From Alphaproteobacteria bacterium (GTDB lineage: Bacteria > Pseudomonadota > Alphaproteobacteria > Rhodospirillales > Rhodospirillaceae): a stretch of DNA of 64,000 nt. The number at the start of each line of letters is the position of its first letter. The stretch's first letter is position 1. Positions 15,811 to 24,270 of the stretch are shown piece after piece. Position numbers and translations under genes: made by a program. Location of the stretch: contig JAURPI010000040.1 of assembly GCA_030835385.1 (NCBI GenBank), positions 1 to 64,000 on the forward strand, in the 5' to 3' direction. The notes under the pieces were generated by a model that was given only the letters and a program-made list of their open reading frames with translations, made no database searches and was not told where the DNA came from.

Positions 15811-17532
15811 TTACAGCTCTGGATCTACAAGAACGTCTATGAGTGTAGGTCGGCCCCGAGCAATTGACGCCATTGCCCGGTCGAAGGCCTCGGGCAGGTC
15901 TTCGGGCAAAGCGACGGGTCCGACAGCAGCCCAGCCTTGGGCCTTGGCCAATCCGCACAGATCGGGCGGAGGATCATCCAGCCGCTGGCCGACCCACTTA
16001 TTCTCGCGCGGTCGCCCGCGTGCTTGAGCCATGCGGTCTTGGTGTCGTTCGTCATTGTAGAACGACCGATTGTTGTTGATCACGGCGAGTATCGGCAGAC
16101 CCCTCTGGGTAGCCGTCCACAAACTCGCCATGCCTGACAATAGATCACCATCACCTGTCGCCAGCACAACTAATCGATCTGGGTCGGTTTCCTGCATCGC
16201 GAGCGCTGCGCCAATAGCAAACGGAGGAGCAGCCCCGATCACCCCACCGGCGTCGGCGCCGAGATAGTCCAGCGGATGATTGAACGGTGACGCTGCCGCT
16301 GGCCATCCAAAGGGCAGGCAGGCATAGCAGTGTTTATGATCCCTGAGCGCTTTCGCGGTTGCGTCGGCGAGGTGCGCCATGGATATCGTCGGCGTGTCAG
16401 GCGGTTCAATGACCCCCGGCTTGGCTGCAACGGCGGCCGGTTTTTTATCAGCGCCGAGCGAGGTGAGCAGGGCCTGCGTTGTCGTGTCGGGGTCTGCCAA
16501 CAGCATGATGTCAGCCCGAGGCAGCCCAAGGTAGTCCATGACCGCTCCGGTATGGGCGTAGCGGTCTAGCGACGCATGAATAACCGTAAGGGAATCGTCT
16601 CCAGCGCGACCAGCGGTATCCAGCAAGGCTTTGACATCGAGCCAGTCGAGACTCAGAATCACGTCAGCCTCACCCAGCGCGGATATATCATCCTTGCTCT
16701 GGAACAGGGGAAGAATGCCCTCGTGCAGCGGATGGGAATCAGGAAACGAAGCTCCGAGTTTGAGGGCTGTATAAACTTTGGCATCCAGGGCTTCCGCCAA
16801 CTGAATTCGTCGCTCCCAGTCGTGCTCATCGCGAGATACTCGACCGGCAAGAATAACGACCTTGCTCGCGCTCTTAAGAGCCGCTGCCGCTTTAGCTAAA
16901 CTCTCTGCATCTGGACCTGGCGGCGCGGCGACGTGAAAATGCTTGGGGTCGGGTAGGGTCACCGGACTATCCAGTGACTCTTCTTGGAGTGCCGCATCAA
17001 GGCATACATAGGTCGGTCCCATGGGAGCTGTCGACGCCATCAGGGTTGCACGCAAGACGGAGTCGGCTATGGCCTCGGCAGAGCCCGGCTGGTCATCCCA
17101 CTTAAGGTAATCACGGACCATCGCTGCCTGATCGGCTGCAGTATGTATCCAATCAATCCATGGTCTGCGCTTTGCCGCATCGACCGGACCTGTCGCGCCC
17201 ATAATGACCATCGGCATGCGATCAGCGTATGCGTCGAAGATGTTGATGGCCGCATGCATCACGCCGATGTTGGCATGTAAGGCCACACCCATCGGTTTGC
17301 CCGTGACCTTGGCATAGCCGTGGGCAATGCCAACGGCGGCCTGTTCTGTCAGGCACAACACCATTTCAGGATCGGTGTTGCCGAGGTAATTGACGATGGA
17401 ATCATGTAAGCCGCGATAGCTCGCCCCTGGAACCAAGCTGATGTATTTGAGTCCGCTGCGTCGAAGCATTTCCGCAGCCACGTCGCTGGCCCATCCCATG
17501 GTCGGCTCTTGCGGGGGAACGAACTCTGACAT
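15811..17532 (-). CDS. Thiamine-diphosphate-dependent enzyme (acetolactate synthase-like)
   Basis: A 573-residue enzyme with the three-domain POX/AHAS architecture. The catalytic Glu63 is in CLTEQAAVGIAHGYAKVTGK. A central domain (about 205-345) follows, and the C-terminal ThDP domain has the metal motif GDGDLLSG ending in INNN (about 460-490). It is not glyoxylate carboligase, which lacks this Glu, and it differs from IlvB around the substrate site, so the reaction is unknown; decarboxylase or carboligase are possible. A PyrE-like gene lies 45 bases upstream on the same strand, suggesting cotranscription. Confidence 0.85.
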   Translation of the reverse strand: MSEFVPPQEPTMGWASDVAAEMLRRSGLKYISLVPGASYRGLHDSIVNYLGNTDPEMVLCLTEQAAVGIAHGYAKVTGKPMGVALHANIGVMHAAINIFDAYADRMPMVIMGATGPVDAAKRRPWIDWIHTAADQAAMVRDYLKWDDQPGSAEAIADSVLRATLMASTAPMGPTYVCLDAALQEESLDSPVTLPDPKHFHVAAPPGPDAESLAKAAAALKSASKVVILAGRVSRDEHDWERRIQLAEALDAKVYTALKLGASFPDSHPLHEGILPLFQSKDDISALGEADVILSLDWLDVKALLDTAGRAGDDSLTVIHASLDRYAHTGAVMDYLGLPRADIMLLADPDTTTQALLTSLGADKKPAAVAAKPGVIEPPDTPTISMAHLADATAKALRDHKHCYACLPFGWPAAASPFNHPLDYLGADAGGVIGAAPPFAIGAALAMQETDPDRLVVLATGDGDLLSGMASLWTATQRGLPILAVINNNRSFYNDERHQDRMAQARGRPRENKWVGQRLDDPPPDLCGLAKAQGWAAVGPVALPEDLPEAFDRAMASIARGRPTLIDVLVDPEL

Positions 17533-17577
17533 GTGGTCTCCTTAGGTAGAGGCGACTCTATGCCCCGTCATTCGTGC

Positions 17578-18264
17578 TTATTCGGCGCCACGTCCACCGT
17601 GGGCCTGCGACCAGCCAACGGGGTCTTTTAAGAAATCACGCACACCACTTATTTTATCTTTGTCGAAATACCCGCCAGCTTCGGCGGCTTCAATCACGTC
17701 TGCCCATGTGCAGAGATAGAGCAGTGATACGCCTTCTTTTTCCAAGCTATCTAAGGCGCCAGGAAAGGCACCATAGAAGAACACAACAAAGGTGTGACTG
17801 CATTTGGCACCGGCGTCTCTGATCGCTTTGACGAAAGCAAGCTTACTACCGCCGTCCGTCGCCAGATCTTCGACCAGCAACACTTCAGAGCCCTCCGGCA
17901 TGTCGCCCTCGATTTGGGCCATGCGGCCGAACCCTTTTGACTTTTTGCGGACGTACTGCATCGGCAACATGAGTGCGTCGGAGATCCAAGCAGCGTAAGG
18001 AATGCCTGCGGTCTCTCCACCTGCGACGCTATCCAAGTGTTCATAGCCGATGGTCTGCTCAATCTCTTCGCGGGCCAACAGGGTGATTGTCCGCCGTGCG
18101 CGGGGGAAGGAAATCAGCCAGCGGCAGTCGATATACACTGGGCTCGCCCAACCCGCTGTCAGGGTATAGGGCTCTTCCGGCCGGAAATTGACCGCTTTTG
18201 TTTCGAGCAGGATATTGGCGATGGTGCGGGCTGCCGCCTGCTGGCGCGGGGTACGATCTGTCAT
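17578..18264 (-). CDS. pyrE: Orotate phosphoribosyltransferase-like protein
   Basis: A 228-residue type I phosphoribosyltransferase. AVNFRPEEPYTLTAGWASPVYIDCR is the OPRT N-terminal signature (quoted in part: EEPYTLTAGWASPVYIDCR), GGETAGIPYAAWISD is the flexible-loop region and VLLVEDLATDGGSK is the PRPP-binding motif. OPRT transfers phosphoribose to orotate in pyrimidine synthesis. The PRPP loop (EDLATDGGS rather than the usual EDVxTTGGS) and the pairing with a ThDP enzyme hint at a paralogue with a modified role, so the pyrE symbol is provisional. It is divergent from the ELM1 gene. Confidence 0.8.
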   Translation of the reverse strand: MTDRTPRQQAAARTIANILLETKAVNFRPEEPYTLTAGWASPVYIDCRWLISFPRARRTITLLAREEIEQTIGYEHLDSVAGGETAGIPYAAWISDALMLPMQYVRKKSKGFGRMAQIEGDMPEGSEVLLVEDLATDGGSKLAFVKAIRDAGAKCSHTFVVFFYGAFPGALDSLEKEGVSLLYLCTWADVIEAAEAGGYFDKDKISGVRDFLKDPVGWSQAHGGRGAE

Positions 18265-18374
18265 TTGAATGAAAGTCTTTCGCTTGGCTTTACGGAACGC
18301 TGTTCCCCCTGTTTACTGAGTTGTGCGCCATCTCTCAACGCCTTCGGACTGACTGCTTTTTCTCTGCCCATCTT

Positions 18375-19379
18375 ATGACCGACTCCTCCCAGACTTCCGC
18401 CACCGTATGGGCGCTGACAGATGACCGCCCGGGTAATAATGCCCAGGTTTTGGGGGTTGCACAGGCCACGGATTGGCCAATTGAAGAGAGGGCGATTCGG
18501 TATACGCCCTGGGGCCGGCTCCCCAATTTATTGCGTGGGGCGAGTTTAGTTGGTCTGACGGAAGAGAGTTGTACAGGGCTGGTAGCACCATGGCCAGATG
18601 TTGTGATTGCAGCCGGTAGACGTTCTGCGCCTGTCGCGCGATGGATCAAGCGGCAATCCGGTGGGAAGACGAAACTGGTGCAGATTATGTTTCCCGGTCG
18701 AGCAGGGGCTGAGGACTTTGATATCATTGCCATGCCTGCACACGACGCCAACCGGCAATTCGAGACGCGGCCAAATGTCATCACTATTACAGGTGCGCCA
18801 AGTCTCATCACGCCTGAGGTATTGCTCGAAGAATCCGCGCGCTGGAAAGATAGGTTTGATTCATTACCGCGGCCTTTTGTTGCCGTGATCGTAGGTGGTG
18901 CGACACGGCGACGACCTTTCTCTCAGGTTGATGCATTTGAACTCGGCCAGCGGGTTGCGGCACTTGCGAAGTCCGTCGGAGGCAGCGTTCTGCTGACCAC
19001 ATCTCGACGGACAGGGCAAAGCGCGGAGGCTGCAATGCTGCAAAGCATTCCGGAGCCTCGCCACGTTTTCTTGTGGGGAAATGATGGGGATAATCCGTAT
19101 CGTGGATACCTTGCCCTTGCCGACGCCATCGTCGTGACTGGGGATTCGGTAAGTATGTGTGCGGAGGCGTGCGCTACAGAAACGCCGGTCTATATTTATG
19201 CGCCTGTGCATTCCACGAGCGCTAAACATGCGCGCTTTCACCGTGACCTGTATGACCGGGGATATGCTAGACCTCTGGATGAAACTCTCGAAGACTGGTC
19301 GCATCCACCGCTCAACCCAGCTGAAGATGTTGTGGCGGCTGTTCGTCGTGTCGTCTCTGGTCAGCCGGTCAAAGGATAA
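18375..19379 (+). CDS. ELM1/GtrOC1-family protein
   Basis: A 334-residue member of the ELM1 family (PF06258 type), named for a plant mitochondrial fission factor and common in alphaproteobacteria, where its role is unclear. The start is placed at ATG 18375 because VWALTDDRPGNNAQVLG is the typical N-terminus; 18 extra codons upstream look unrelated. The GT-B-like fold shows as VVIAAGRRSAPVARWIK, IVGGATRRRPFS and VTGDSVSMCAEACAT, which resemble nucleotide-sugar-binding segments. A hydroxypyruvate-isomerase-like gene follows nine bases later on the same strand. Confidence 0.85.
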   Translation: MTDSSQTSATVWALTDDRPGNNAQVLGVAQATDWPIEERAIRYTPWGRLPNLLRGASLVGLTEESCTGLVAPWPDVVIAAGRRSAPVARWIKRQSGGKTKLVQIMFPGRAGAEDFDIIAMPAHDANRQFETRPNVITITGAPSLITPEVLLEESARWKDRFDSLPRPFVAVIVGGATRRRPFSQVDAFELGQRVAALAKSVGGSVLLTTSRRTGQSAEAAMLQSIPEPRHVFLWGNDGDNPYRGYLALADAIVVTGDSVSMCAEACATETPVYIYAPVHSTSAKHARFHRDLYDRGYARPLDETLEDWSHPPLNPAEDVVAAVRRVVSGQPVKG

Positions 19380-19388
19380 CTTGAATAT

Positions 19389-20168
19389 ATGCCGCGCTTT
19401 TCTGCCAATGTTTCGTTGCTATTTACCGAGGTGCCATTTCTGGAGCGGTTTACCGCAGTAGCGGCGTGCGGGTTTAAGGGCGTTGAATGTATGTTCCCTT
19501 ATGCTGAACCAGCAGAGACGGTGGCTGACGCGGTCGCAATGGCGGAGCTCAAGATGGCGCTGTTCAATGCCCCGCCGGGTGATTTTGCGGCAGGGGAAAG
19601 AGGCCTAGCCGCGTTGCCAGGACGCCAACAAGAATTTCGGGACTCCATAGAAGTCGCTCTCAAGTATGCAGATTTATTGGAGTGCAAACGCATTCATGTT
19701 CTTGCCGGGATCGTACCCGAGGAAAAATGGGATGAGGCGCTGGACGTCTACATTGCAAACCTTGCCGTCGCTACCGACCTAGCGCGCGAGATCGATATTG
19801 ATATTTTGATCGAGCCAATTGTGATGGAGGGATATTTTTTGTTCCGTCCAGACGATGCGCTGCAGGTGCTGGAGGACGTTGGTGCCAAGAATCTTAAGAT
19901 TCAATACGACATTTTTCATGCGCAACGTGTCCAGGGCGGGATCACAGATTTTCTGGACAATCACCTGGGTAAGATCGGCCACATTCAAATTGCTGGTGTC
20001 CCTGATCGCCATGAGCCCGACCGCAGCGGAGAACTCAATTGGCCCTACATCTTTGACCTTCTGGATGCGCATGGGTACGCCGGTTGGGTCGGGGCAGAAT
20101 ATAACCCTCGTACCAGTACGCAAGCCGGTCTTGGCTGGGCGAGAGACTGGGGTATTGCTGCGATCTAG
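19389..20168 (+). CDS. hyi: Hydroxypyruvate isomerase-like TIM-barrel enzyme
   Basis: A 259-residue xylose-isomerase-like TIM barrel of the Hyi/OtnI family. It probably interconverts hydroxypyruvate and tartronate semialdehyde, or a related sugar acid. PRFSANVSLLFTEVPFLERF is the family N-terminus. Metal and catalytic candidates are Glu142 (LIEPI), Asp174 and His177 (QYDIFHAQR), the GHIQIAGVPDRHEP segment and Glu237 (GAEYNP). The usual EPIN is EPIV here. No gcl or glxR gene is adjacent, so the glyoxylate pathway link is only by family. Its stop overlaps the convergent solute-binding protein gene. Confidence 0.85.
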   Translation: MPRFSANVSLLFTEVPFLERFTAVAACGFKGVECMFPYAEPAETVADAVAMAELKMALFNAPPGDFAAGERGLAALPGRQQEFRDSIEVALKYADLLECKRIHVLAGIVPEEKWDEALDVYIANLAVATDLAREIDIDILIEPIVMEGYFLFRPDDALQVLEDVGAKNLKIQYDIFHAQRVQGGITDFLDNHLGKIGHIQIAGVPDRHEPDRSGELNWPYIFDLLDAHGYAGWVGAEYNPRTSTQAGLGWARDWGIAAI

Positions 20169-21676
20169 TCGGCCACATCGAGGGTGTGGAACGAGAGTAC
20201 GTCGGCGATGACCTCGTAACCGGTCACCCGCGCGGCCACCGCATCAAAGGCCGGGGCCTGCCACATCAAAATGCCGGGCGGATTATCCCGCTCATAGGCG
20301 AGAACTTCTCCCACCAATCTCCGTCGCTCTTCCGGATCAAATGCGCGTTCCGCTTTCTCAATCATTGGCATGACAGCGTCATCGCAATAATAGGCCGGCG
20401 ACCAACTGCACGATCGTGTGCGATAGCCATGCATGGGGTCAAAGCCGCTGGTGACCATCTGGAATGCGCTGTACGGATCTGGCCAACCGGTTTGGTACAT
20501 GTACTCAAGATACTTGGCGAAAGTGGTGCGCTGGATCTCCATTGTCACACCGACCCGCGCCAGGTCTGCCGCGACTTGCTGGATGGCTTGGTCTACGTTG
20601 GACTCACCGCCCACCATCAAAGTGACCATGGTGAATCCGTCGGTATACCCGGCTTCGGCTAGGAGTGCCTTTGCCCGCTTTGGGTCGTAGGGATACGCGA
20701 TGATATTGGGGTTGTACCCAAACGCTTGGGGGTGAGCGATTTGCCCTGATGGTTTCACTGCACCACCGAACATGACGTCAACGATGACCTCTTTATTCAC
20801 GGCGTAGTTTAAAGCCTGGCGCACGCGGACATCCGTCAGCGGCGTGTCTTTGGTGTTCACGGCTTGTATGTAAGCAACAGAGGGGTTGGCGTATGTGATT
20901 AATTGACCGCCTTCGGCTTCAACCACGGCATGGTCTTCTGATGCAACGTTAAATGCGACGTCCAAGGTGCCCGAAAGCAATCCCTGAAGCCGGGAGGCTT
21001 GGTCAGAGAGATGAATGAGTGTGATGTGATCAAGTTTTGGCTGACGCCACGCCGTTTCATTGCGGACGAATTTGATTCGGCCCTCTTCCCACCTTTCAAC
21101 TTTGAATGGACCTGAGCCAACTGGATCAAGTGCAAACTCATCGGTGCCTAGGCTGGCGAAGTGCTGTGGCGCTGGGATGCGCACAAAGTCCAGGTGGATC
21201 GGCAGTATCGCGTTAGGGACCGATGTAGTTATTTCAACCACGTGTTCGGAATGCGCCCGCGCGCCGTTGACTCCGACACGGGCCAAATGTGTACCGATGG
21301 TCTCGCTTTTGCCCTCTTCGGAGAGCAGGTAATCAAAAGCCGCGACGACAGCGTTCGCGTCAAACCGCTCGCTATTGGAAAAGACCACGTTCTCGCGCAG
21401 GGTGAGAATCCAACTATTCTGATTGTCCGCATGCCAAGACGTGGCTAATGCTGGACCGGCTTCGCCATCAGGTCCAATGCGGGTAAGGGTGTCGTATATT
21501 GCGTTTAGGGGCAGGGTACCGGGCAGGCCGACATTCTGATGAGCGTTTCCTCGTGTCGCAGGGAGGAACTGCACACCCATAACCAATGATTTATCCGCCC
21601 ATGCTGAAACCGCTACAGAAAGGCAGAATCCAATACAGATGATAAACTGCCATAGGTTTGTGCGTGAACGCGTCAT
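20165..21676 (-). CDS. Dipeptide-type ABC transporter solute-binding protein (family 5)
   Basis: A 503-residue exported binding protein with a Sec signal at about 1-27 (ending AWA-D). Family landmarks are AGPALATSWHADNQNSWILTLRENVVF, seen as LATSWHADNQNSWILTLREN, and later VRQALNYAVNKEVIV and YPYDPKRAKALLAEAGY. It should bind a peptide or other solute in the periplasm. No transporter partner genes lie beside it. The fragment at 9372-9998 is a truncated relative. It is monocistronic, convergent with hyi and divergent from the GST gene. Confidence 0.9.
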   Translation of the reverse strand: MTRSRTNLWQFIICIGFCLSVAVSAWADKSLVMGVQFLPATRGNAHQNVGLPGTLPLNAIYDTLTRIGPDGEAGPALATSWHADNQNSWILTLRENVVFSNSERFDANAVVAAFDYLLSEEGKSETIGTHLARVGVNGARAHSEHVVEITTSVPNAILPIHLDFVRIPAPQHFASLGTDEFALDPVGSGPFKVERWEEGRIKFVRNETAWRQPKLDHITLIHLSDQASRLQGLLSGTLDVAFNVASEDHAVVEAEGGQLITYANPSVAYIQAVNTKDTPLTDVRVRQALNYAVNKEVIVDVMFGGAVKPSGQIAHPQAFGYNPNIIAYPYDPKRAKALLAEAGYTDGFTMVTLMVGGESNVDQAIQQVAADLARVGVTMEIQRTTFAKYLEYMYQTGWPDPYSAFQMVTSGFDPMHGYRTRSCSWSPAYYCDDAVMPMIEKAERAFDPEERRRLVGEVLAYERDNPPGILMWQAPAFDAVAARVTGYEVIADVLSFHTLDVAD

Positions 21677-21745
21677 GGACCCAGTATAGCCCGCTTCTGC
21701 CTCACGCTATAAACTCAGCGCAAATAAAGCTTAAAAGGGGAACGC

Positions 21746-22375
21746 ATGATGATCACTTTATTGGGCAAAGCAATATCTCGTTCGGCGCGCTGTTTGTGGG
21801 CGCTTGAGGAGGCAGGAGTCGACTATGAACATAATCCGGTCGACTACACCAAAGGTGAGGCCAAGACCTCAGATTTTATGGCCATCAACCCAGGGGCCAA
21901 AATCCCTGCACTGATTGATGGAGACGTGGCCATGTTTGAAAGTTTGGCGATCAATCTGTACGTTGCGCAGAATTATGGCAAAGGCGGCCTGTGGCCTGAT
22001 GATGCGGCTGGCCAGGCGCAATGCCTGCAGTGGACTTTGTTTTCGGCCACGGAAGCGGAGCCACCAGGCGCAGCTCGCCTTGTGCAGTTCATATTTAGGA
22101 CCGATGAGACGCGCAGCCAAGAGGTGCTTGATGATGCGGCCGAGAGATCTCAAGCGCCGCTCGCTACGCTGGAAACCGTTTTGCAGTCGCAGCCCTATTT
22201 GGCAGGTGACTCTTTTACCGTGGCTGACCTGAATGTCGCTTGCTCAGTTGAATATCTCGTGCGCACTGATTTTGACCTGTCGCCCTGGCCACAGGTGCAG
22301 GATTGGATCGAAAGATGTATGGCGCGACCGGCATTTCAAGCGATGACGGCAATTAAAGAAAAAGAAGCCGCATAA
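21746..22375 (+). CDS. Glutathione S-transferase family protein
   Basis: A 209-residue cytosolic GST. The N-terminal thioredoxin-like domain (about 1-78) has the cis-Pro loop GAKIPAL and the glutathione gamma-glutamyl site FESLAI. The all-helical C-terminal domain contains FTVADLNVACSVEYL, the conserved N-capping box. The catalytic Ser/Cys candidate is in AISRSARCLWAL. AAAAGGGG precedes two consecutive ATGs; the first is used. Its substrate is unknown. A 29-codon fragment of another GST follows on the same strand. Confidence 0.9.
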   Translation: MMITLLGKAISRSARCLWALEEAGVDYEHNPVDYTKGEAKTSDFMAINPGAKIPALIDGDVAMFESLAINLYVAQNYGKGGLWPDDAAGQAQCLQWTLFSATEAEPPGAARLVQFIFRTDETRSQEVLDDAAERSQAPLATLETVLQSQPYLAGDSFTVADLNVACSVEYLVRTDFDLSPWPQVQDWIERCMARPAFQAMTAIKEKEAA

Positions 22376-22400
22376 ACACCTCAAGAGGATTCCGCTAACT

Positions 22401-22490
22401 ATGATTAAGATATACGGAAGCCTCGTCTCTCCGGCGACCCGCAACGTCTGGATGTTGAAGGAACTCGGTGTCGAATACGAACGCAATTGA
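22401..22490 (+). pseudogene. N-terminal fragment of a second glutathione S-transferase
   Basis: A 29-codon frame starts IKIYGSLVSPATRNVWML and continues KELGVEYERN before TGA. This is the beta1-alpha1-beta2 start of a GST thioredoxin domain. The rest is gone: downstream sequence shows no GST frame before the soeC-like gene. It is probably the remains of a tandem duplicate. Confidence 0.7.
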
Positions 22491-22553
22491 AGCCAAAGTA
22501 AAAGCGGCTTTTCCGAGGGATCTAGGAGTTAGGCGAGTGCTAGGGAGGCAGTT

Positions 22554-23504
22554 TTATTCAACCCCGTAATAGAGACTCACGACATGCTTCGCCTCGGCAA
22601 AGAACAGCCAGCGTTCGATTGCAACTCCTGCCAAGGTGAGCACGGCGCCTGGAATGACAGCCCAAATCAGATAGGGCAGCGGTAGGAGTGAAGGCAGTAG
22701 GCAAAATACGATTGCTGGAGCGACCAGTAGCAGATTCCGCGTGATGCGACGCAGTTTCTCGGCGTGCTTGCGGGCGACACCATAGCCCATCTCTTTCAGC
22801 ACATAGTTGGCTTCTGTGTGGGGCCATTCAATAGAGCGTACCGTGTTACCAGGAGAGGCGATCGCCGCACCCGCGTTTTGTGCGTGGTCGTCCCAGGCAG
22901 CTTGCAGCCTCGCCCAATAGGCGTTCTTGGCGATTGCTGCGGCGAGGACGAAGACGATAGCAACAGCCTGAAAACGCACCGGGTGTAGGCCAAATCCCGA
23001 AGCGATTGCGATTATTACAGCCAATCCCGTAAGTGGGCCGAGTGTTAAGTACCCGGTCACCGTCCAGTCCGTCGCCCAGGCGGGTACAGGCTTGAGGGAG
23101 CGGTATATCATGCCGGTTGTAAACATCATACCCAGGGCAGTGAGAACAGTCGCAAAGCCTGCCCATACCCAAGGTCCGTCGACGCTTCCAAGAGAGACCC
23201 ATGCGTAGGTGTAGGCAAGTGTAGGAGGGTAAGACAGAATCGCCATAACTCCCTCGCGCGAAAGCCAAGATGATTTCCATTGGCTCAGGGCCCGCCACGC
23301 CCGCTCCGGATGTCCAAGATGAAACGTTGAGGACAGCAGGCCCACGGTGACCAGGCCGAGCGCAGGAAGCATCAGGGCGCCGCCGAGCCATCTGTCCTCG
23401 TCCGGCAATATCCCAAAGGCAACCAGAAGGGGGGCAAGGGAGAGAATACCATAGCCGACGCCGGACGCGGTTGTGAATAGAATGACTGAGGCGGCTGGAT
23501 GCAT
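22554..23504 (-). CDS. soeC: SoeC/DmsC-type membrane anchor subunit
   Basis: A 316-residue integral membrane protein of the DmsC anchor family with about eight hydrophobic segments. It would hold the molybdoenzyme to the inner membrane and exchange electrons with quinone. I start it at ATG 23504 (MHPAASVILFTTASGVGYG), 10 bases after the iron-sulfur gene; a longer frame adds 21 unlikely residues. STFHLGHPERAWRALSQWKSSWLSREG, seen as FHLGHPERAWRALSQWKSSW, is the strongest family signature. It is the third gene of the SoeABC-like set. Confidence 0.85.
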   Translation of the reverse strand: MHPAASVILFTTASGVGYGILSLAPLLVAFGILPDEDRWLGGALMLPALGLVTVGLLSSTFHLGHPERAWRALSQWKSSWLSREGVMAILSYPPTLAYTYAWVSLGSVDGPWVWAGFATVLTALGMMFTTGMIYRSLKPVPAWATDWTVTGYLTLGPLTGLAVIIAIASGFGLHPVRFQAVAIVFVLAAAIAKNAYWARLQAAWDDHAQNAGAAIASPGNTVRSIEWPHTEANYVLKEMGYGVARKHAEKLRRITRNLLLVAPAIVFCLLPSLLPLPYLIWAVIPGAVLTLAGVAIERWLFFAEAKHVVSLYYGVE

Positions 23505-23514
23505 CGGTTCGCCT

Positions 23515-24270
23515 CTAGTCCATGCGCTCAAGCATGCGATCCACCCAGCCCAACAACCCTGAGGCACCGTATGTGTCGTCCAGGGGCGCCAGCGCCGGGC
23601 TTTGGTTTACTGAGCTCGCCACGTTGGTCTTTTCTCGCTGCGGCAGATATTGGTTTGTCGGCTTGTAGCCCATCTCTTGCATAAGGTCGCGTCCACCCCT
23701 TTTGCGAACCAGCCGGGAGACATCGGATTGAGGATCATTGAGATCTCCATAGTGGCGGGCGCCGGTGGGGCAAGTTAATACGCATGCGGGGACACGATCT
23801 TCCTGATCCAAGTTTTCGTTGTATATGCGATCTACGCACAGGGTGCATTTTTTCATGACACCCTCGAATACATCGTATTCGCGAGCACCATAGGGGCAGG
23901 CCCAGGAACACAACTTACAACCGATGCACTTGCCTTCATCAACAAGCACGATGCCGTCGGATGTGCGTTTGTAGGACGCTCCAGTAGGGCAAACGGTGAC
24001 GCAGGCGGCATCTTCGCAATGCAGACAAGAGCGTGGGAAGTGCAGGCTCCGGCTGCTGCCTTCCGGCGTGGTCACTTCGTAGCTGTGCACCCGGTTAAAC
24101 CATACGCCGTCGGCTTCTGCGCCGTAGGGATTGGTGTCGGTGAGGGGCGCCATGTGGCCGCCGGTATTCCATTCCTTGCAGTTGGTCACACATGCCTGAC
24201 AGCCGACGCAGGTGTCGAGATCAATAACCAGACCGAGTTTCCGTGTTGTCTCATCAGGGAGGCACGTCAT
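23515..24270 (-). CDS. soeB: SoeB-type four-cluster ferredoxin subunit
   Basis: A 251-residue iron-sulfur subunit with 16 cysteines in four groups: 21/24/27/31, 82/85/90/94, 115/118/121/125 and 142/145/163/167. That fits four [4Fe-4S] clusters. It should carry electrons between the molybdopterin subunit and the membrane anchor. There is no Tat signal, so it is cytoplasmic like SoeB rather than periplasmic. The ATG overlaps the stop of the catalytic subunit by four bases (translational coupling). Family members also include DmsB, PhsB and NrfC; context favours SoeB. Confidence 0.85.
   Translation of the reverse strand: MTCLPDETTRKLGLVIDLDTCVGCQACVTNCKEWNTGGHMAPLTDTNPYGAEADGVWFNRVHSYEVTTPEGSSRSLHFPRSCLHCEDAACVTVCPTGASYKRTSDGIVLVDEGKCIGCKLCSWACPYGAREYDVFEGVMKKCTLCVDRIYNENLDQEDRVPACVLTCPTGARHYGDLNDPQSDVSRLVRKRGGRDLMQEMGYKPTNQYLPQREKTNVASSVNQSPALAPLDDTYGASGLLGWVDRMLERMD

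Noticed and set aside
15811-17532. Glyoxylate carboligase (gcl) partner for the nearby hyi-like gene
   Set aside because: The cofactor-activating Glu63 is present, whereas Gcl has a hydrophobic residue there.
22500-22553. Terminator after the GST fragment
   Set aside because: AAAAGCGGCTTTT has no usable loop and no T-tract beyond it.
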